This document shows, piece by piece, positions 1 to 7,820 of a stretch of 64,000 nt of DNA. Made by a program: the position numbers and the translations under genes. The notes under the pieces are model-generated. The model did no database searches. It was not told the DNA's origin and saw nothing but the letters and a program-made list of their open reading frames with translations. The first letter of the stretch is position 1. Every line of letters starts with the position of its first letter. The stretch covers positions 5,022,001 through 5,086,000 of the forward strand of contig NZ_CP059556.1 in assembly GCF_024734405.1 (NCBI RefSeq), written 5' to 3'. Source of the DNA: Saccharopolyspora gregorii (GTDB taxonomy: Bacteria > Actinomycetota > Actinomycetes > Mycobacteriales > Pseudonocardiaceae).

Positions 1-684
1 GCGCGCACCCTCACCGCGGGCGCGCCGCGGGTCGCGTCGGTGTGCACCGGAGCGTTCCTGCTGGCGGAGCTGGGCCTGCTCGACGGGCGCCGGGCCACCA
101 CCCACTGGCGGCACGCGGACGCGCTGGCGCGGCGGCATCCCGCGGTGCGCGTCGAACCGGACGCCATCCACGTGCGCGACGGGCGCTACACCACCTCCGC
201 GGGCATCAGCGCGGGCATCGATCTGGCGCTGGCGCTGGTGGAGGACGACCACGGGGCGGAGGTCGCCCGGCACATCGCGCGGGAGATGGTCGTGTTCCTG
301 CACCGGCCGGGCGGCCAGTCGCAGTACTCGACGGCGACCGCCCCGCCCCCGGCGCGGGCCGCGCAGCTGCGCGCGGTGCTCGACGCGGTGCTCGGCGACC
401 CGGCCGGGGATCACCGCCCGGCGCCGATGGCGCGGGCCGCGGCCGTCAGCACCCGGCACCTGAGCAGGTTGTTCCGCGCGGAGCTGGGGACGACGCCGGC
501 GCGCTGGGTCGAACGCGTCCGGCTGGACCGGGCGCAGCGGCTGCTGCTGGACGGGCACTCGGTCACCTCGGCGGCCCGGGACAGCGGGTTGGGTTCGGAC
601 GAGGCGCTGCGCCGCGCGTTCACCCGGCACCTGGGCACCACGCCGACGGACTACCGCAGGCGGTTCGGGTCCACCCGCGGCTGA
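1..684 (+). CDS. GlxA-type AraC-family transcriptional regulator (5' end missing)
   Basis: The frame is open from base 1, so the start lies before the window; 227 codons are visible. The first part matches the C-terminal half of a DJ-1/PfpI (class I amidotransferase-like) domain, with the family signature VCTGAFLLAELGLLDGRRAT followed by THWRHAD. The last about 100 residues form an AraC double helix-turn-helix (RHLSRLFRAELGTTPARWVERVR, then SLGSDEALRRAF-like second helix and GTTPTDYRRRF). GlxA-type proteins are DNA-binding regulators whose DJ-1 domain senses an unknown ligand. The gene converges on the XRE-cupin gene with only 3 nt between stop codons. Target genes cannot be inferred from this fragment. 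Confidence 0.9.
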   Translation, partial: ARTLTAGAPRVASVCTGAFLLAELGLLDGRRATTHWRHADALARRHPAVRVEPDAIHVRDGRYTTSAGISAGIDLALALVEDDHGAEVARHIAREMVVFLHRPGGQSQYSTATAPPPARAAQLRAVLDAVLGDPAGDHRPAPMARAAAVSTRHLSRLFRAELGTTPARWVERVRLDRAQRLLLDGHSVTSAARDSGLGSDEALRRAFTRHLGTTPTDYRRRFGSTRG

Positions 685-687
685 TCG

Positions 688-1251
688 TCAGGGCAGCACC
701 ACGGTCATGACCAGTTCGCAGGTCTCTTCGCCCGCGCCGCGGTAGCCGTGCGGGACGTCGGCGTCGAAGGTGGCGGTGCACCCGGCGGGCACCTCGTGCT
801 CGGCGCCGTCGACGACCAGGAGCATCCGGCCGGAGAGCACGGTGACGGTCTCCACGACACCGGCCTGGTGGGGGTGGCTGGGGTAGTCCTCGCCGGGTTC
901 CAGCCGCCAGCGCCAGATCTCGGTGGGCGCGGGGCCGCGCGCGGTGAGCACGAGGCGGGCCTCGCCGCCGCGCTCCCCGGTCCACAGCGGTTCGACGGAG
1001 GCGGCGTCCACCACGCGCACGCGGCTCGACGCGGCGCCCTGGACCAGGTCGGACACCGGGACGCCGAGGGTGTCGGCGAGGCGCACCAGGGTGCCCAGGT
1101 TCGGGTTGCCCTGCGCGCGTTCCAGGCTCACCAGCGCGCCCTTGCTGACCTGGGCGCGGCGGCCGAGTTCTTCCAGGGACAGGCCGGCGCGGGTGCGGGC
1201 GGCCCGGACGTTCTGCGCGACCGTGCGCAGCGCGGCCTCCGACTCGGGCAT
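688..1251 (-). CDS. XRE-family regulator with C-terminal cupin domain
   Basis: This 187-residue protein has an N-terminal lambda-repressor-type helix-turn-helix (about residues 10-65, GLSLEELGRRAQVSKGALVSLERAQGNPNL) and a C-terminal cupin barrel (about 105-185, with SHPHQAGVVETVTVLSGRM and VPAGCTATFDADVPHGYRG). This architecture is common in one-component regulators that bind a small ligand in the cupin. The start at 1251 is chosen because AAGGTGAG lies just upstream; a GTG at 1284 is an alternative. It is divergent from an EamA exporter with three direct repeats between them, so it probably controls that exporter and itself. The ligand is unknown. Confidence 0.9.
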   Translation of the reverse strand: MPESEAALRTVAQNVRAARTRAGLSLEELGRRAQVSKGALVSLERAQGNPNLGTLVRLADTLGVPVSDLVQGAASSRVRVVDAASVEPLWTGERGGEARLVLTARGPAPTEIWRWRLEPGEDYPSHPHQAGVVETVTVLSGRMLLVVDGAEHEVPAGCTATFDADVPHGYRGAGEETCELVMTVVLP

Positions 1252-1264
1252 CTGCTCACCTTCC

Positions 1265-1342
1265 GGTCGTTTGATTGCACTCACAGGTCGTTCGGTTGAC
1301 AGGAAGCGGACTGTTCGCTGTACGGTGCGGTCGTTCCGTTGA
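1265..1342. promoter_or_regulatory. Three direct repeats in divergent XRE/EamA promoter
   Basis: The motif GGTCGTT followed by a TTGA-like end occurs at 1265-1278 (imperfect second half), 1286-1299 and 1329-1342; the last two copies differ at one base. The starts are 21 and 43 nt apart, close to two and four helical turns, so a bound protein would sit on one face of the DNA. A possible promoter for the exporter, TTGACA (1296-1301) and TACGGT (1321-1326), lies among them with a long 19-nt spacer. The natural candidate binder is the adjacent XRE-cupin regulator; this is inference. Confidence 0.5.
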
Positions 1343-1359
1343 ACCGTAAGGGATGTGCT

Positions 1360-2190
1360 GTGCTCGCTCTACTGCTGGCCCTCGGCAGCTCGCTCGCGTA
1401 CGGGTGCGCCGACTTCCTCGGCGGCGTCGGCGCCCGCGGCGCCCACGTGCTGCGGACCGTGGTGATCGCCGCCCCGGCCAGCCTCGCCGTCGAACTCGCG
1501 CTGTGGCCGCTGCTCGGCGCCTCCTTCAGCCCCGGAGCCCTCGGCTGGGGCGCCGCCTCGGGCGTCGTGTCGGCGGCCGCGTTCGCGCTGCTCTACCGGA
1601 CGCTGGCGATCGGGCCGATGAACGTGCTCTCCCCGGTCACCGCGCTCGTCTCGGCCGGGCTGCCGGTCGCGGTGGGCCTGCTGCAGGGCGAGCGGCTGGC
1701 GCTCGCCGGTGGGATCGGTCTCGCGCTGGCGCTGATCGCCGTGGTGCTGGTCAGCGCGGGGCCCGGTGCCGGGCGGCCGTCCCGCGGGGCGCTGCTGCTG
1801 GCGTTCGGAGCGGGGGCCGCGATCGCGCTGCAGCTGGTGTTCCTGCACCAGGCGCCCGCCGACAGCGGGGTGGCGCCGCTGATCGTCGGCCGCGCCGTGT
1901 CCTCGGCGGTCACGCTGACCGCGGCCGGACTGCTGCACCGCAGGCTCGGGTCCCGGCGGCCGGCGTACGCGGTCTCGGCCGCGGCGGGCGCGCTGGACTC
2001 GGTGGCGAACCTGCTGTTCCTGCTCGCCGCGCGCAGCGGCGACCTCACCGTCGTCGCCGTGATCGTCGCGCTGTACCCGGCGGGCACGGTGCTGCTGGCC
2101 CGCGGCGTCCTCGCCGAACGCGTCCATCCCGGCCAGCTGCTGGGCCTCGGCACCGCGGCCGTCGCGGTCGGCCTGCTGGCCGCCACGTGA
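1360..2190 (+). CDS. EamA/DMT-family exporter
   Basis: This is a 276-residue integral membrane protein with about ten hydrophobic segments in two halves, the layout of the drug/metabolite transporter superfamily (EamA). Conserved-looking features are the small-residue-rich helices (SSLAYGCADFLGG, VVSAAAFALLYRTLAIGPMN) and the second-half NLLFLLAARSG/GDLTVVAVIVALYPAGTVLLARGVLAERV region. GTG at 1360 is chosen because AGGGA lies 6 nt upstream; a TTG at 1339 is in frame but would place the start inside the third direct repeat. It is divergent from the XRE-cupin gene, its likely regulator. Such proteins often export amino acids or small toxic metabolites, but the substrate here is unknown. Confidence 0.85.
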   Translation: MLALLLALGSSLAYGCADFLGGVGARGAHVLRTVVIAAPASLAVELALWPLLGASFSPGALGWGAASGVVSAAAFALLYRTLAIGPMNVLSPVTALVSAGLPVAVGLLQGERLALAGGIGLALALIAVVLVSAGPGAGRPSRGALLLAFGAGAAIALQLVFLHQAPADSGVAPLIVGRAVSSAVTLTAAGLLHRRLGSRRPAYAVSAAAGALDSVANLLFLLAARSGDLTVVAVIVALYPAGTVLLARGVLAERVHPGQLLGLGTAAVAVGLLAAT

Positions 2191-2199
2191 TCACCGCTT

Positions 2200-2290
2200 C
2201 CGGCGGGGGCGAGCGGCGGAACCCCGCCGGGCCGCGTCCTCCTCCCGCCGGCGGCGAAGCCGCTGAGGTTCCGCCACCCGCCCCCTCCGG
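2200..2290. repeat. Inverted repeat element between convergent genes (copy of a dispersed repeat)
   Basis: Two 24-nt arms, 2200-2223 and 2267-2290, are reverse complements at 21 of 24 positions. A smaller hairpin lies inside (GCGGC-GAA-GCCGC, from 2251). The 17 nt at 2251-2267 and the 20 nt at 2261-2280 both recur exactly in the composite repeat at 30637-30787. Placed between the EamA gene and the converging protease gene, it could act as a bidirectional transcription terminator. Confidence 0.6.
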
Positions 2291-2314
2291 AACAGGAGTG
2301 GAGCGGAAGAGCGA

Positions 2315-3076
2315 TCAACGGGTCGCGATGGTGTTCTCGATCCAGGTTCGGTGGGCGGTGAGGTCGGTGTAGATCCCGGGGCCGCTCGCGCAGTTCGGGT
2401 CGGCGTCGCCGTCGCGGCTGGTCGCCCCGATCAGCTCCCACGCGCCGGGCCGCCCCTTGAGCTGCGGGCCACCGGAATCGAGGATGCAGGCCTGCGCGCC
2501 CTCGGTGGGGCTGTCGGTGCACAGCTCGTTCGCCGGGTCGTAGTTCTCACTGCACCGGTCGTCCGCGACGAGCTCGGTGTCCAGCTCCTGCAGCACGGTC
2601 GGCAGGTCCGGGCATTCGCTGCCGTCCTCGCAGGTCATGCCCCAGCCGAGGATGCGGGTGGGAGTGCCTGCCGGTCCGGCGTCGGCGGCCAGCTCGATCG
2701 GCTGGGCCCGCACCGGGTGGTCGAGCTTCATCACGGCCACGTCGTCGTGGAACGGCTCGTAGGAGAAGTCGGGGTGCGCGATCACCTCGGTGACCTCCGC
2801 GGCCTCCCCCTTCGTGCGGTCGTGGTCGCCGATCCGCACCGAGAGCTGCTGCGGTTCGAGGTTCACCGTGCAGTGCCCGGCGGTGACGATCCAGTCGGGC
2901 GCGATCAGCGAGCCGCCGCAGTAGTGCTGCCCGTCCTTCTGCACGCTCACCATGAACGGGTAGCCCGCGGTGGCGTCGTGCCCGCCGATGATCGCCGATG
3001 CCGCGGGGGTGAACGCCGCGGTCAGCGCGACCGCCCCCGCCGTGCCGAGCAGCGCCGCCTTGCCGAGCTTGACCAT
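2315..3076 (-). CDS. Secreted S1-family (chymotrypsin-fold) serine protease
   Basis: This 253-residue protein has a signal peptide (charged VKLGKAA, hydrophobic stretch, cleavage near ASA at 26-28) followed immediately by the mature N-terminus IIGGH, so there is no long propeptide. The catalytic triad is visible: His in TAGHC (about 69), Asp in HDDVAVMKL and Ser in DSGGP. Six or more cysteines fit extracellular disulfides. Two pocket positions are odd. The residue before DSGGP is Leu where the family has oxyanion-hole Gly193, and the residue at chymotrypsin position 189 is Gln, so trypsin-like Arg/Lys specificity is not expected. AGGAGG lies upstream of the ATG at 3076. Activity is uncertain because of the Leu. 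Confidence 0.9.
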   Translation of the reverse strand: MVKLGKAALLGTAGAVALTAAFTPAASAIIGGHDATAGYPFMVSVQKDGQHYCGGSLIAPDWIVTAGHCTVNLEPQQLSVRIGDHDRTKGEAAEVTEVIAHPDFSYEPFHDDVAVMKLDHPVRAQPIELAADAGPAGTPTRILGWGMTCEDGSECPDLPTVLQELDTELVADDRCSENYDPANELCTDSPTEGAQACILDSGGPQLKGRPGAWELIGATSRDGDADPNCASGPGIYTDLTAHRTWIENTIATR

Positions 3077-3350
3077 GTGGTCCTCCTGGGTGGTCCCGTG
3101 TTCCGATCACCCGCAAAGCTAGGGCCCGGCGACGGCCGCGAGATCACCTCGAAGTCCACGGCGAGGTCGTACTTCCGGGCAAGTGCGCCTCGCCCGGAAG
3201 TCGCACGACGGGCGCCCCGGTGCCCGGCCACCCGCGCCCGGCAGACGACCCGGCAGCAGCCCGCCGGGGGAACGCGCGGAGCCGCTCACCGGATATCCAC
3301 GAACGAGTGAACGAAGCGATTCGCACCGCGCGATCTCCGGACGACGAAAG

Positions 3351-3385
3351 AGCGAAGCCCCAGGCCTGTGACCTGGGGCTTCGCT
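3351..3385 (-). terminator. Rho-independent-type hairpin downstream of tRNA-Asn
   Basis: A perfect 14-bp stem (3351-3364 with 3372-3385) and a 7-nt loop lie 8 nt past the 3' end of the tRNA gene. It can end the tRNA transcript and also shields the protease promoter region. The rest of the 3077-3392 interval contains no gene that I can support. Confidence 0.75.
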
Positions 3386-3392
3386 CGGAAAG

Positions 3393-3465
<73 letters not shown>

Positions 3466-3580
3466 ATATTCGATTTCCATCAGCTCTCGTTCGTGCTGAC
3501 GGGAACCACTCTAGCGCATCGTTCCGGGCCCGTTCACACCCCCCTCCGTTCAAGAACATCGCAGGTGAGCGGGTCCGGGA

Positions 3581-4333
3581 TCAGGGCTTGTGGGCGACGA
3601 CGAAGATCCGCCGGAACGGGAACCACGTGGTGCCGTCGGCACGCGCGGGATAACTGGTGCGCAGCCGGTCGGCGAGCGCGGCGCGGAACCGCTGCCAGTC
3701 CGGCTCGTCCAGCGCGGCGCGCACCGGGCGCAGCGCCGTGCCGGTCACCCATTCCAGGACGGGGTCGGGGCCGCTGAGGCGGTGCGCGTAGGTGGTCTCC
3801 CAGGCGTCGACCTCGGCGCCGAGGTCGGCGAGCACGTCCGCGTACTCCGCGGGCGCGCGCACCGAATCGGCGCGCAGCATCCCGTCGACGTCCCACCCCT
3901 GCTCGGCGAGCACCTCGTGGATGGCGCGGTAGGACGGGGATTCGAAGTTCCCGGGCACCTGGAAGGCGAACGTGGCGCCGTCGGGCAACGCGGGCAGCCA
4001 GCCGCGCAGCAGGTCGACGTGCTCGGGCACCCACTGCAGCACCGCGTTGCACAGCACCACGTCCACGTCCGGCGCGGGCCGCCAGTCCCGCACGTCCTGC
4101 AGCCGGGCGTCGACGCCGTTGCCGCGCGCGGCCTCGACCATCTGCGGCGAGGAATCGGTGGCCTCCACCGCGGCGTCCGGCCAGCGTCCGGTGAGCAGCC
4201 GGGTGAGGTTGCCAGCGCCGCAGCCCAGGTCGACGACGCGGCGGGCGGGTCGCTGCGGCACGCGGGCCAGCAGGTCGTGCGCGGGGCGATCGCGCTGTTC
4301 ACTGAACGACAGGTACTTCCGCGGATCCCACAC
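3581..4333 (-). CDS. tam: Trans-aconitate 2-methyltransferase-like SAM methyltransferase
   Basis: This roughly 250-residue class I methyltransferase has the SAM-binding motif VVDLGCGAGNLTRLL, an acidic EATDSSPQMVEAA motif II and LCNAVLQWVPEH, all in the pattern of Tam. The N-terminus WDPRKYLSFSEQRDRPAHDLL is characteristic. Tam esterifies trans-aconitate, a spontaneous by-product that inhibits aconitase, using S-adenosylmethionine in the cytoplasm. GTG at 4333 is chosen because VWDPRKYL is the usual beginning of the family and because TACTGT lies exactly 7 nt upstream, fitting a leaderless promoter; a TTG at 4360 would run back through a palindrome. The next gene upstream is separated by a short gap. 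Confidence 0.85.
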   Translation of the reverse strand: MWDPRKYLSFSEQRDRPAHDLLARVPQRPARRVVDLGCGAGNLTRLLTGRWPDAAVEATDSSPQMVEAARGNGVDARLQDVRDWRPAPDVDVVLCNAVLQWVPEHVDLLRGWLPALPDGATFAFQVPGNFESPSYRAIHEVLAEQGWDVDGMLRADSVRAPAEYADVLADLGAEVDAWETTYAHRLSGPDPVLEWVTGTALRPVRAALDEPDWQRFRAALADRLRTSYPARADGTTWFPFRRIFVVAHKP

Positions 4334-4340
4334 GGCGCGA

Positions 4341-4357
4341 ACAGTACGACTGTACTG
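4341..4357 (-). promoter_or_regulatory. Palindromic operator overlapping the tam -10 element
   Basis: CAGTAC-GACT-GTACTG (4342-4357) is a perfect 6+4+6 palindrome. The inner arm overlaps TACTGT (4346-4341), which is placed as a -10 hexamer 7 nt before the GTG at 4333. A repressor bound here would block RNA polymerase. No cognate regulator is identifiable. Confidence 0.45.
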
Positions 4358-4382
4358 CAAGGATGTCCAGGTCCCGGAGCTC

Positions 4383-4904
4383 TCAGCGCGACCGGTGCAG
4401 CCGCTCCGCCACCTCCGCCGCCACCGGCGCCAGCGACCGCTCGTCGGTGCCCGGATCGGCGCGCACCTGCAGCACCAACCCGTTGCGGCCCGGCACCTTC
4501 CGCTGCACGAACCGCGCGCCGCCGCCGGGCAGCTCGCGGTGCTCGGTGCTGCGGATCGACCCGGTCACCCGCGTGTGCACGACCTCCGGCAGCGTCCCCG
4601 GTTCGGCGAGCCGCAGGCGCAGCGGGCGCAGGTCCCGCAGCAGCACCGCGTCCCCCGCCGACCCGCACTCCACCGCCTCGACCACGATCAGCACGCCGTC
4701 CCGCCAGGTCGCCTTGCTCACCAGGTGCCAGCCCAGCAGCCTCCCCTCCGGCAGCCACAGCCCGAGGTGCGTGGCGACCAGCGGCCCGTCCGCCGCGCGC
4801 GCCACCGCCAGCACCCGCTCGTCGGCGCCGAGCGCACCGGCGAAGTCGGCGGGCACCTCGGCGGTGCCGGACAACCGGGCGGCGAACCGGCGCAGCCAGG
4901 TCAT
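4383..4904 (-). CDS. Conserved hypothetical protein coupled to dnaG
   Basis: This 173-residue soluble protein follows dnaG with a TGATG overlap (the dnaG stop shares one base with its ATG), so it is probably translationally coupled. I do not recognise a named domain. The sequence is rich in arginine and beta-type stretches (GPLVATHLGLWLPEGRLLGWHLVSKATWRDGVLIV, VVHTRVTGSIRSTEHRELPGG), with a C-terminal VAAEVAERLHRSR helix. No signal peptide or membrane segment is seen. Hypothetical genes beside dnaG occur in other actinobacteria, but I infer no function. A role linked to replication is only suggested by position. Confidence 0.75.
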   Translation of the reverse strand: MTWLRRFAARLSGTAEVPADFAGALGADERVLAVARAADGPLVATHLGLWLPEGRLLGWHLVSKATWRDGVLIVVEAVECGSAGDAVLLRDLRPLRLRLAEPGTLPEVVHTRVTGSIRSTEHRELPGGGARFVQRKVPGRNGLVLQVRADPGTDERSLAPVAAEVAERLHRSR

Positions 4905-6796
4905 CACAACGCGCCCGAAGCCTGGTGCAGCAACGACTGCCGGTACTGCTCCAGCGCCAGCATGTCGCCGAACAGCGAGTTGTACTCGTCCGGGTTCTCC
5001 GTCGGCGAGGTGCGCTGCACCCGCGACTTGATGTCCGCGATCTGGCGCCCCACCATGATCTCCTGCAGCCGGGCGATCACCCCCGCCACGTAGCGCGGGT
5101 CCTCCTCCGACTTCGTGTCCAGCGCCTCCACCGCCAGCAGCGTGAGCAGCCGCCGCGTCACCTCGTCCTGGCACTCGCGGCCCACCGCGTCCACCAGTCC
5201 CGCCCCGGACAGGCCGGACATGGTGCCGCCCGCCGCGACGATCGCCTGGTGCAGCTCGGCGTAGACCGGTTCGGTGAACGCCTCCTCCGGCAGCGAGTCG
5301 TAGACCGGGCCGGACAGCGCGGGCACCTGCAGCGCCAGCTTCAACGTCTCCCGCTGGCACCAGCGCGGGTCGTCCCGGCGCGGCCGCGGCGGCAGCTCCA
5401 CGTCCATGCCCAGCGACCCCTGGTCGGGGTTGCGCGGCGCGCGGCGGCGCTGCGGCTTGGCCGGCGCGCCCGCGGACTCGCGGACCCGGCGCACGATCTG
5501 GTTCTCGTCGTTCCAACCGACCCAGCCGGACAGCTGCACTGCGTAGCCGTCGCGGCGCTCCACGTCCTTGATCTGCGCCACCAGCGGGACGGTGCGCTTG
5601 AGCGCCTCCACCCGGCCGTCCACCGAATCGAGGTCGTACTCGGTGAGCAGGCTGCGGATCGCGAACTCGAACAGCGGCTTGCGCCGCGCCACCAGGTCCC
5701 GCACCGCGGTGTCGCCGCTGGCCTGGCGCAGCTCGCACGGGTCCATGCCGTCCGGAGTGATCGCCACGTAGGTCTGGGTCGCGAACTGCTGCTCGCCGTC
5801 GAAGGCCTTCAGCGCCGCCTTCTGCCCGGCCGCGTCCCCGTCGAAGGTGAAGATGACCTCGCCGCGGAACGCGTTGTCGTCCATCATCAGCCGCCGCAGC
5901 ACCGAGATGTGGTCGTCGCCGAACGCCGTACCGCAGGACGCGATCGCCGTCGGCACGCCCGCCAGGTGCATCGCCATCACGTCGGTGTAGCCCTCGACGA
6001 CCACCGCCTGGTGCCGCTTCGCGATCTCCCGCTTGGCCAGGTCGATGCCGAACAGCACCTGCGACTTGTTGAAGATCGGGGTGGCGGAGGTGTTGACGTA
6101 CTTCGCCTCGATCGGGTCGTCGTCGTGGATGCGGCGCGCACCGAAACCGACCACGTCCCCGGCCAGGTCCTTCAACGGCCACAGCAGCCTGCGGTGGAAC
6201 CGGTCCAGCGGGCCGCGCCTGCCCTCCTTCGACAGGCCGCATTTGTACAGCTCGTCGAGCTCGAAGCCCTTGGCCAGCAGGTGTTTGGTCAGCTTGTCCC
6301 AGCCGGACGGGGCGAAACCGCAGCCGAAGCGGGTCGCGGCGGCCTCGTCGAAACCGCGCTCGGCGAGGTACTCGCGGCCCGGCAGCGCCTCCGGCGAACG
6401 CAGGTGCTCGGCGTAGAACTCGGCGGCGAGGCGGTGCGCCTCCACCATCCGCGCACGGGTGCCGCGGTCCCGCTTCGGGCCCGGCGTCCCGCCCTCGTAG
6501 GTGAGCTGCACCCCGGCCCGGTCGGCCAGCCGCTCCACGGATTCGACGAAACCCAGGTGCTCGGACTTCATGAGGAAGGCGATGACGTCGCCGCCCTCAC
6601 CGCAGCCGAAGCAGTGGAAGGTGCCGTGGCTCGGGCGCACGTTGAACGACGGGGTCTTCTCGTCGTGGAACGGGCACAGGCCCTTCAGAGCACCGCCGCC
6701 GGCGTTGCGCAACGCCACGTACTCGCCGACGACCTCGTCGATCCGGATGCGGTCACGAACCTCGGCGACATCGCTATCTCGGATCCTTCCAGCCAC
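4904..6796 (-). CDS. dnaG: DNA primase
   Basis: This 630-residue primase lays RNA primers for lagging-strand synthesis. Domains in order: the CHC2 zinc ribbon with Cys41, His44, Cys62, Cys65; the RNA-polymerase core with the TOPRIM fold, whose catalytic Glu is in EGYTDVMAMHLAG and whose acidic pair is in FDGDAAGQKAA; and the C-terminal helicase-binding region ending SLLHQASGAL. Length and order are normal for actinobacterial DnaG. The GTG at 6796 is preceded by TAGACT with a 6-nt gap, so the message may be leaderless. It is divergent from the ECF41 sigma gene and is followed without a gap by a hypothetical gene. Confidence 0.98.
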   Translation of the reverse strand: MAGRIRDSDVAEVRDRIRIDEVVGEYVALRNAGGGALKGLCPFHDEKTPSFNVRPSHGTFHCFGCGEGGDVIAFLMKSEHLGFVESVERLADRAGVQLTYEGGTPGPKRDRGTRARMVEAHRLAAEFYAEHLRSPEALPGREYLAERGFDEAAATRFGCGFAPSGWDKLTKHLLAKGFELDELYKCGLSKEGRRGPLDRFHRRLLWPLKDLAGDVVGFGARRIHDDDPIEAKYVNTSATPIFNKSQVLFGIDLAKREIAKRHQAVVVEGYTDVMAMHLAGVPTAIASCGTAFGDDHISVLRRLMMDDNAFRGEVIFTFDGDAAGQKAALKAFDGEQQFATQTYVAITPDGMDPCELRQASGDTAVRDLVARRKPLFEFAIRSLLTEYDLDSVDGRVEALKRTVPLVAQIKDVERRDGYAVQLSGWVGWNDENQIVRRVRESAGAPAKPQRRRAPRNPDQGSLGMDVELPPRPRRDDPRWCQRETLKLALQVPALSGPVYDSLPEEAFTEPVYAELHQAIVAAGGTMSGLSGAGLVDAVGRECQDEVTRRLLTLLAVEALDTKSEEDPRYVAGVIARLQEIMVGRQIADIKSRVQRTSPTENPDEYNSLFGDMLALEQYRQSLLHQASGAL

Positions 6797-6861
6797 CCCG
6801 CCAGTCTAGGCGTCGCGCACGACACACCGACGGGTGTCCCCGCGGGGCGCACAATCGGCGC

Positions 6862-7779
6862 ATGGCCAACGCCGGTCCGGAACTCGCCGCCGAGTTCGAC
6901 GCCCACCGCGCGCGGCTGGTCGCGCTCGCCTACCGGCTCACCGGCGGGCTCGCCGACGCCGAGGACGCCGTGCAGGAGGCCTGGCTGCGGCTGGCCCGCG
7001 AACCCGGTGAGATCCGCGACCTCGGCGCCTGGCTGAGCACCGTCGTCGGCCGGCTCTGCCTGGACAAGGTGCGCTCCGCCGCGCACCGGCGGGAGCGGTA
7101 CGTGGGGCCGTGGCTGCCCGAACCGGTGGTGAGCCCGCTGGGCGCGCCCGATCCGCAGGACGTGGTGACCGGCCGCGAGGAACTGCGGATGGCGGCGCTG
7201 CGGCTGCTGCACGAACTGCCCGCCGAGCAGCGGTTCGCGTTCGTGCTGCACGACGGGTTCCAGGTGCCGTTCGGCGAGATCGCCGACCTGCTCGGCTGCC
7301 CGGCCGCCACCGCCCGCCAGTACGCGTCCCGGGCGCGGCGGTCCCTGGCCGAGGGCACCCCGCCGCGCGCGCCGCTGCCCCGGCAGCAGGAGGTCGTCGA
7401 CCGGTTCATGGCCGCGGTGACCAGCGGTGACGTGGCCGAGCTGACCCGGCTGCTGCACCCGCGGGCGGCGCTCTACGGCGACGGCGGCGGGCAGGCGTCC
7501 ACCGCCCGGCGGCCCGTCGTGGGCGCGGACAAGATCTCCCGGTTCCTGCTGGGGCTGGTGGCCAAGTACGGCACCGCCTCGCTCGCCGGATCGTTCCCGG
7601 TGCTGGTCAACGGCGATCTCGGCGTGTTCGTGCCGGGCGACCCGGACGACCCGACCGGACGCACCTCGTTCCGGCGGGTGCTGGTGTTCACCGTGGCCGG
7701 TGACCGGATCGCGGAGCTGCACGACCTGGTGAGCCCGGACAAGCTGGCGCACCTCGACCCGGCCGCCTTCGATTCCTGA
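6862..7779 (+). CDS. ECF41-type RNA polymerase sigma factor with SnoaL-like C-terminal domain
   Basis: This 305-residue sigma factor has region 2 (AYRLTGGLADAEDAVQEAWLRL), region 4 (PFGEIADLLGCPAATARQYASRARR) and a fused NTF2/SnoaL-like domain that is diagnostic of group ECF41 (SigJ-like). The group motifs are visible: WLPEP at 84-88 in the interdomain linker, DGGG at about 206-209 and SPDKL near 291-295 (family NPDKL). In this group the extra domain acts as a built-in regulator instead of a separate anti-sigma factor. CACAAT lies 6 nt before the ATG, suggesting a leaderless transcript. The converging gene is an AhpD-like oxidoreductase, the typical ECF41 partner, and carries a matching promoter. 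Confidence 0.93.
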   Translation: MANAGPELAAEFDAHRARLVALAYRLTGGLADAEDAVQEAWLRLAREPGEIRDLGAWLSTVVGRLCLDKVRSAAHRRERYVGPWLPEPVVSPLGAPDPQDVVTGREELRMAALRLLHELPAEQRFAFVLHDGFQVPFGEIADLLGCPAATARQYASRARRSLAEGTPPRAPLPRQQEVVDRFMAAVTSGDVAELTRLLHPRAALYGDGGGQASTARRPVVGADKISRFLLGLVAKYGTASLAGSFPVLVNGDLGVFVPGDPDDPTGRTSFRRVLVFTVAGDRIAELHDLVSPDKLAHLDPAAFDS

Positions 7780-7783
7780 TCGA

Positions 7784-7815
7784 GGGCCGCGCCCCGCCGG
7801 ACGGGGACGCGGCCC
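7784..7815. terminator. Bidirectional terminator between convergent ECF41 genes
   Basis: A GC-rich hairpin (GGGCCGCG-CCCCG against CGGGG-CGCGGCCC, one bulged A) fills the 41-nt gap between the sigma-factor stop and the stop of the converging AhpD-like gene. Confidence 0.65.
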
Positions 7816-7820
7816 GCGCC

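Noticed and set aside
3590-7036. Open frame of over 1100 codons on the plus strand across tam and dnaG
   Set aside because: The minus strand encodes recognisable Tam and DnaG in the same place; the plus frame is low-complexity Arg/Pro/Ala sequence without domains.
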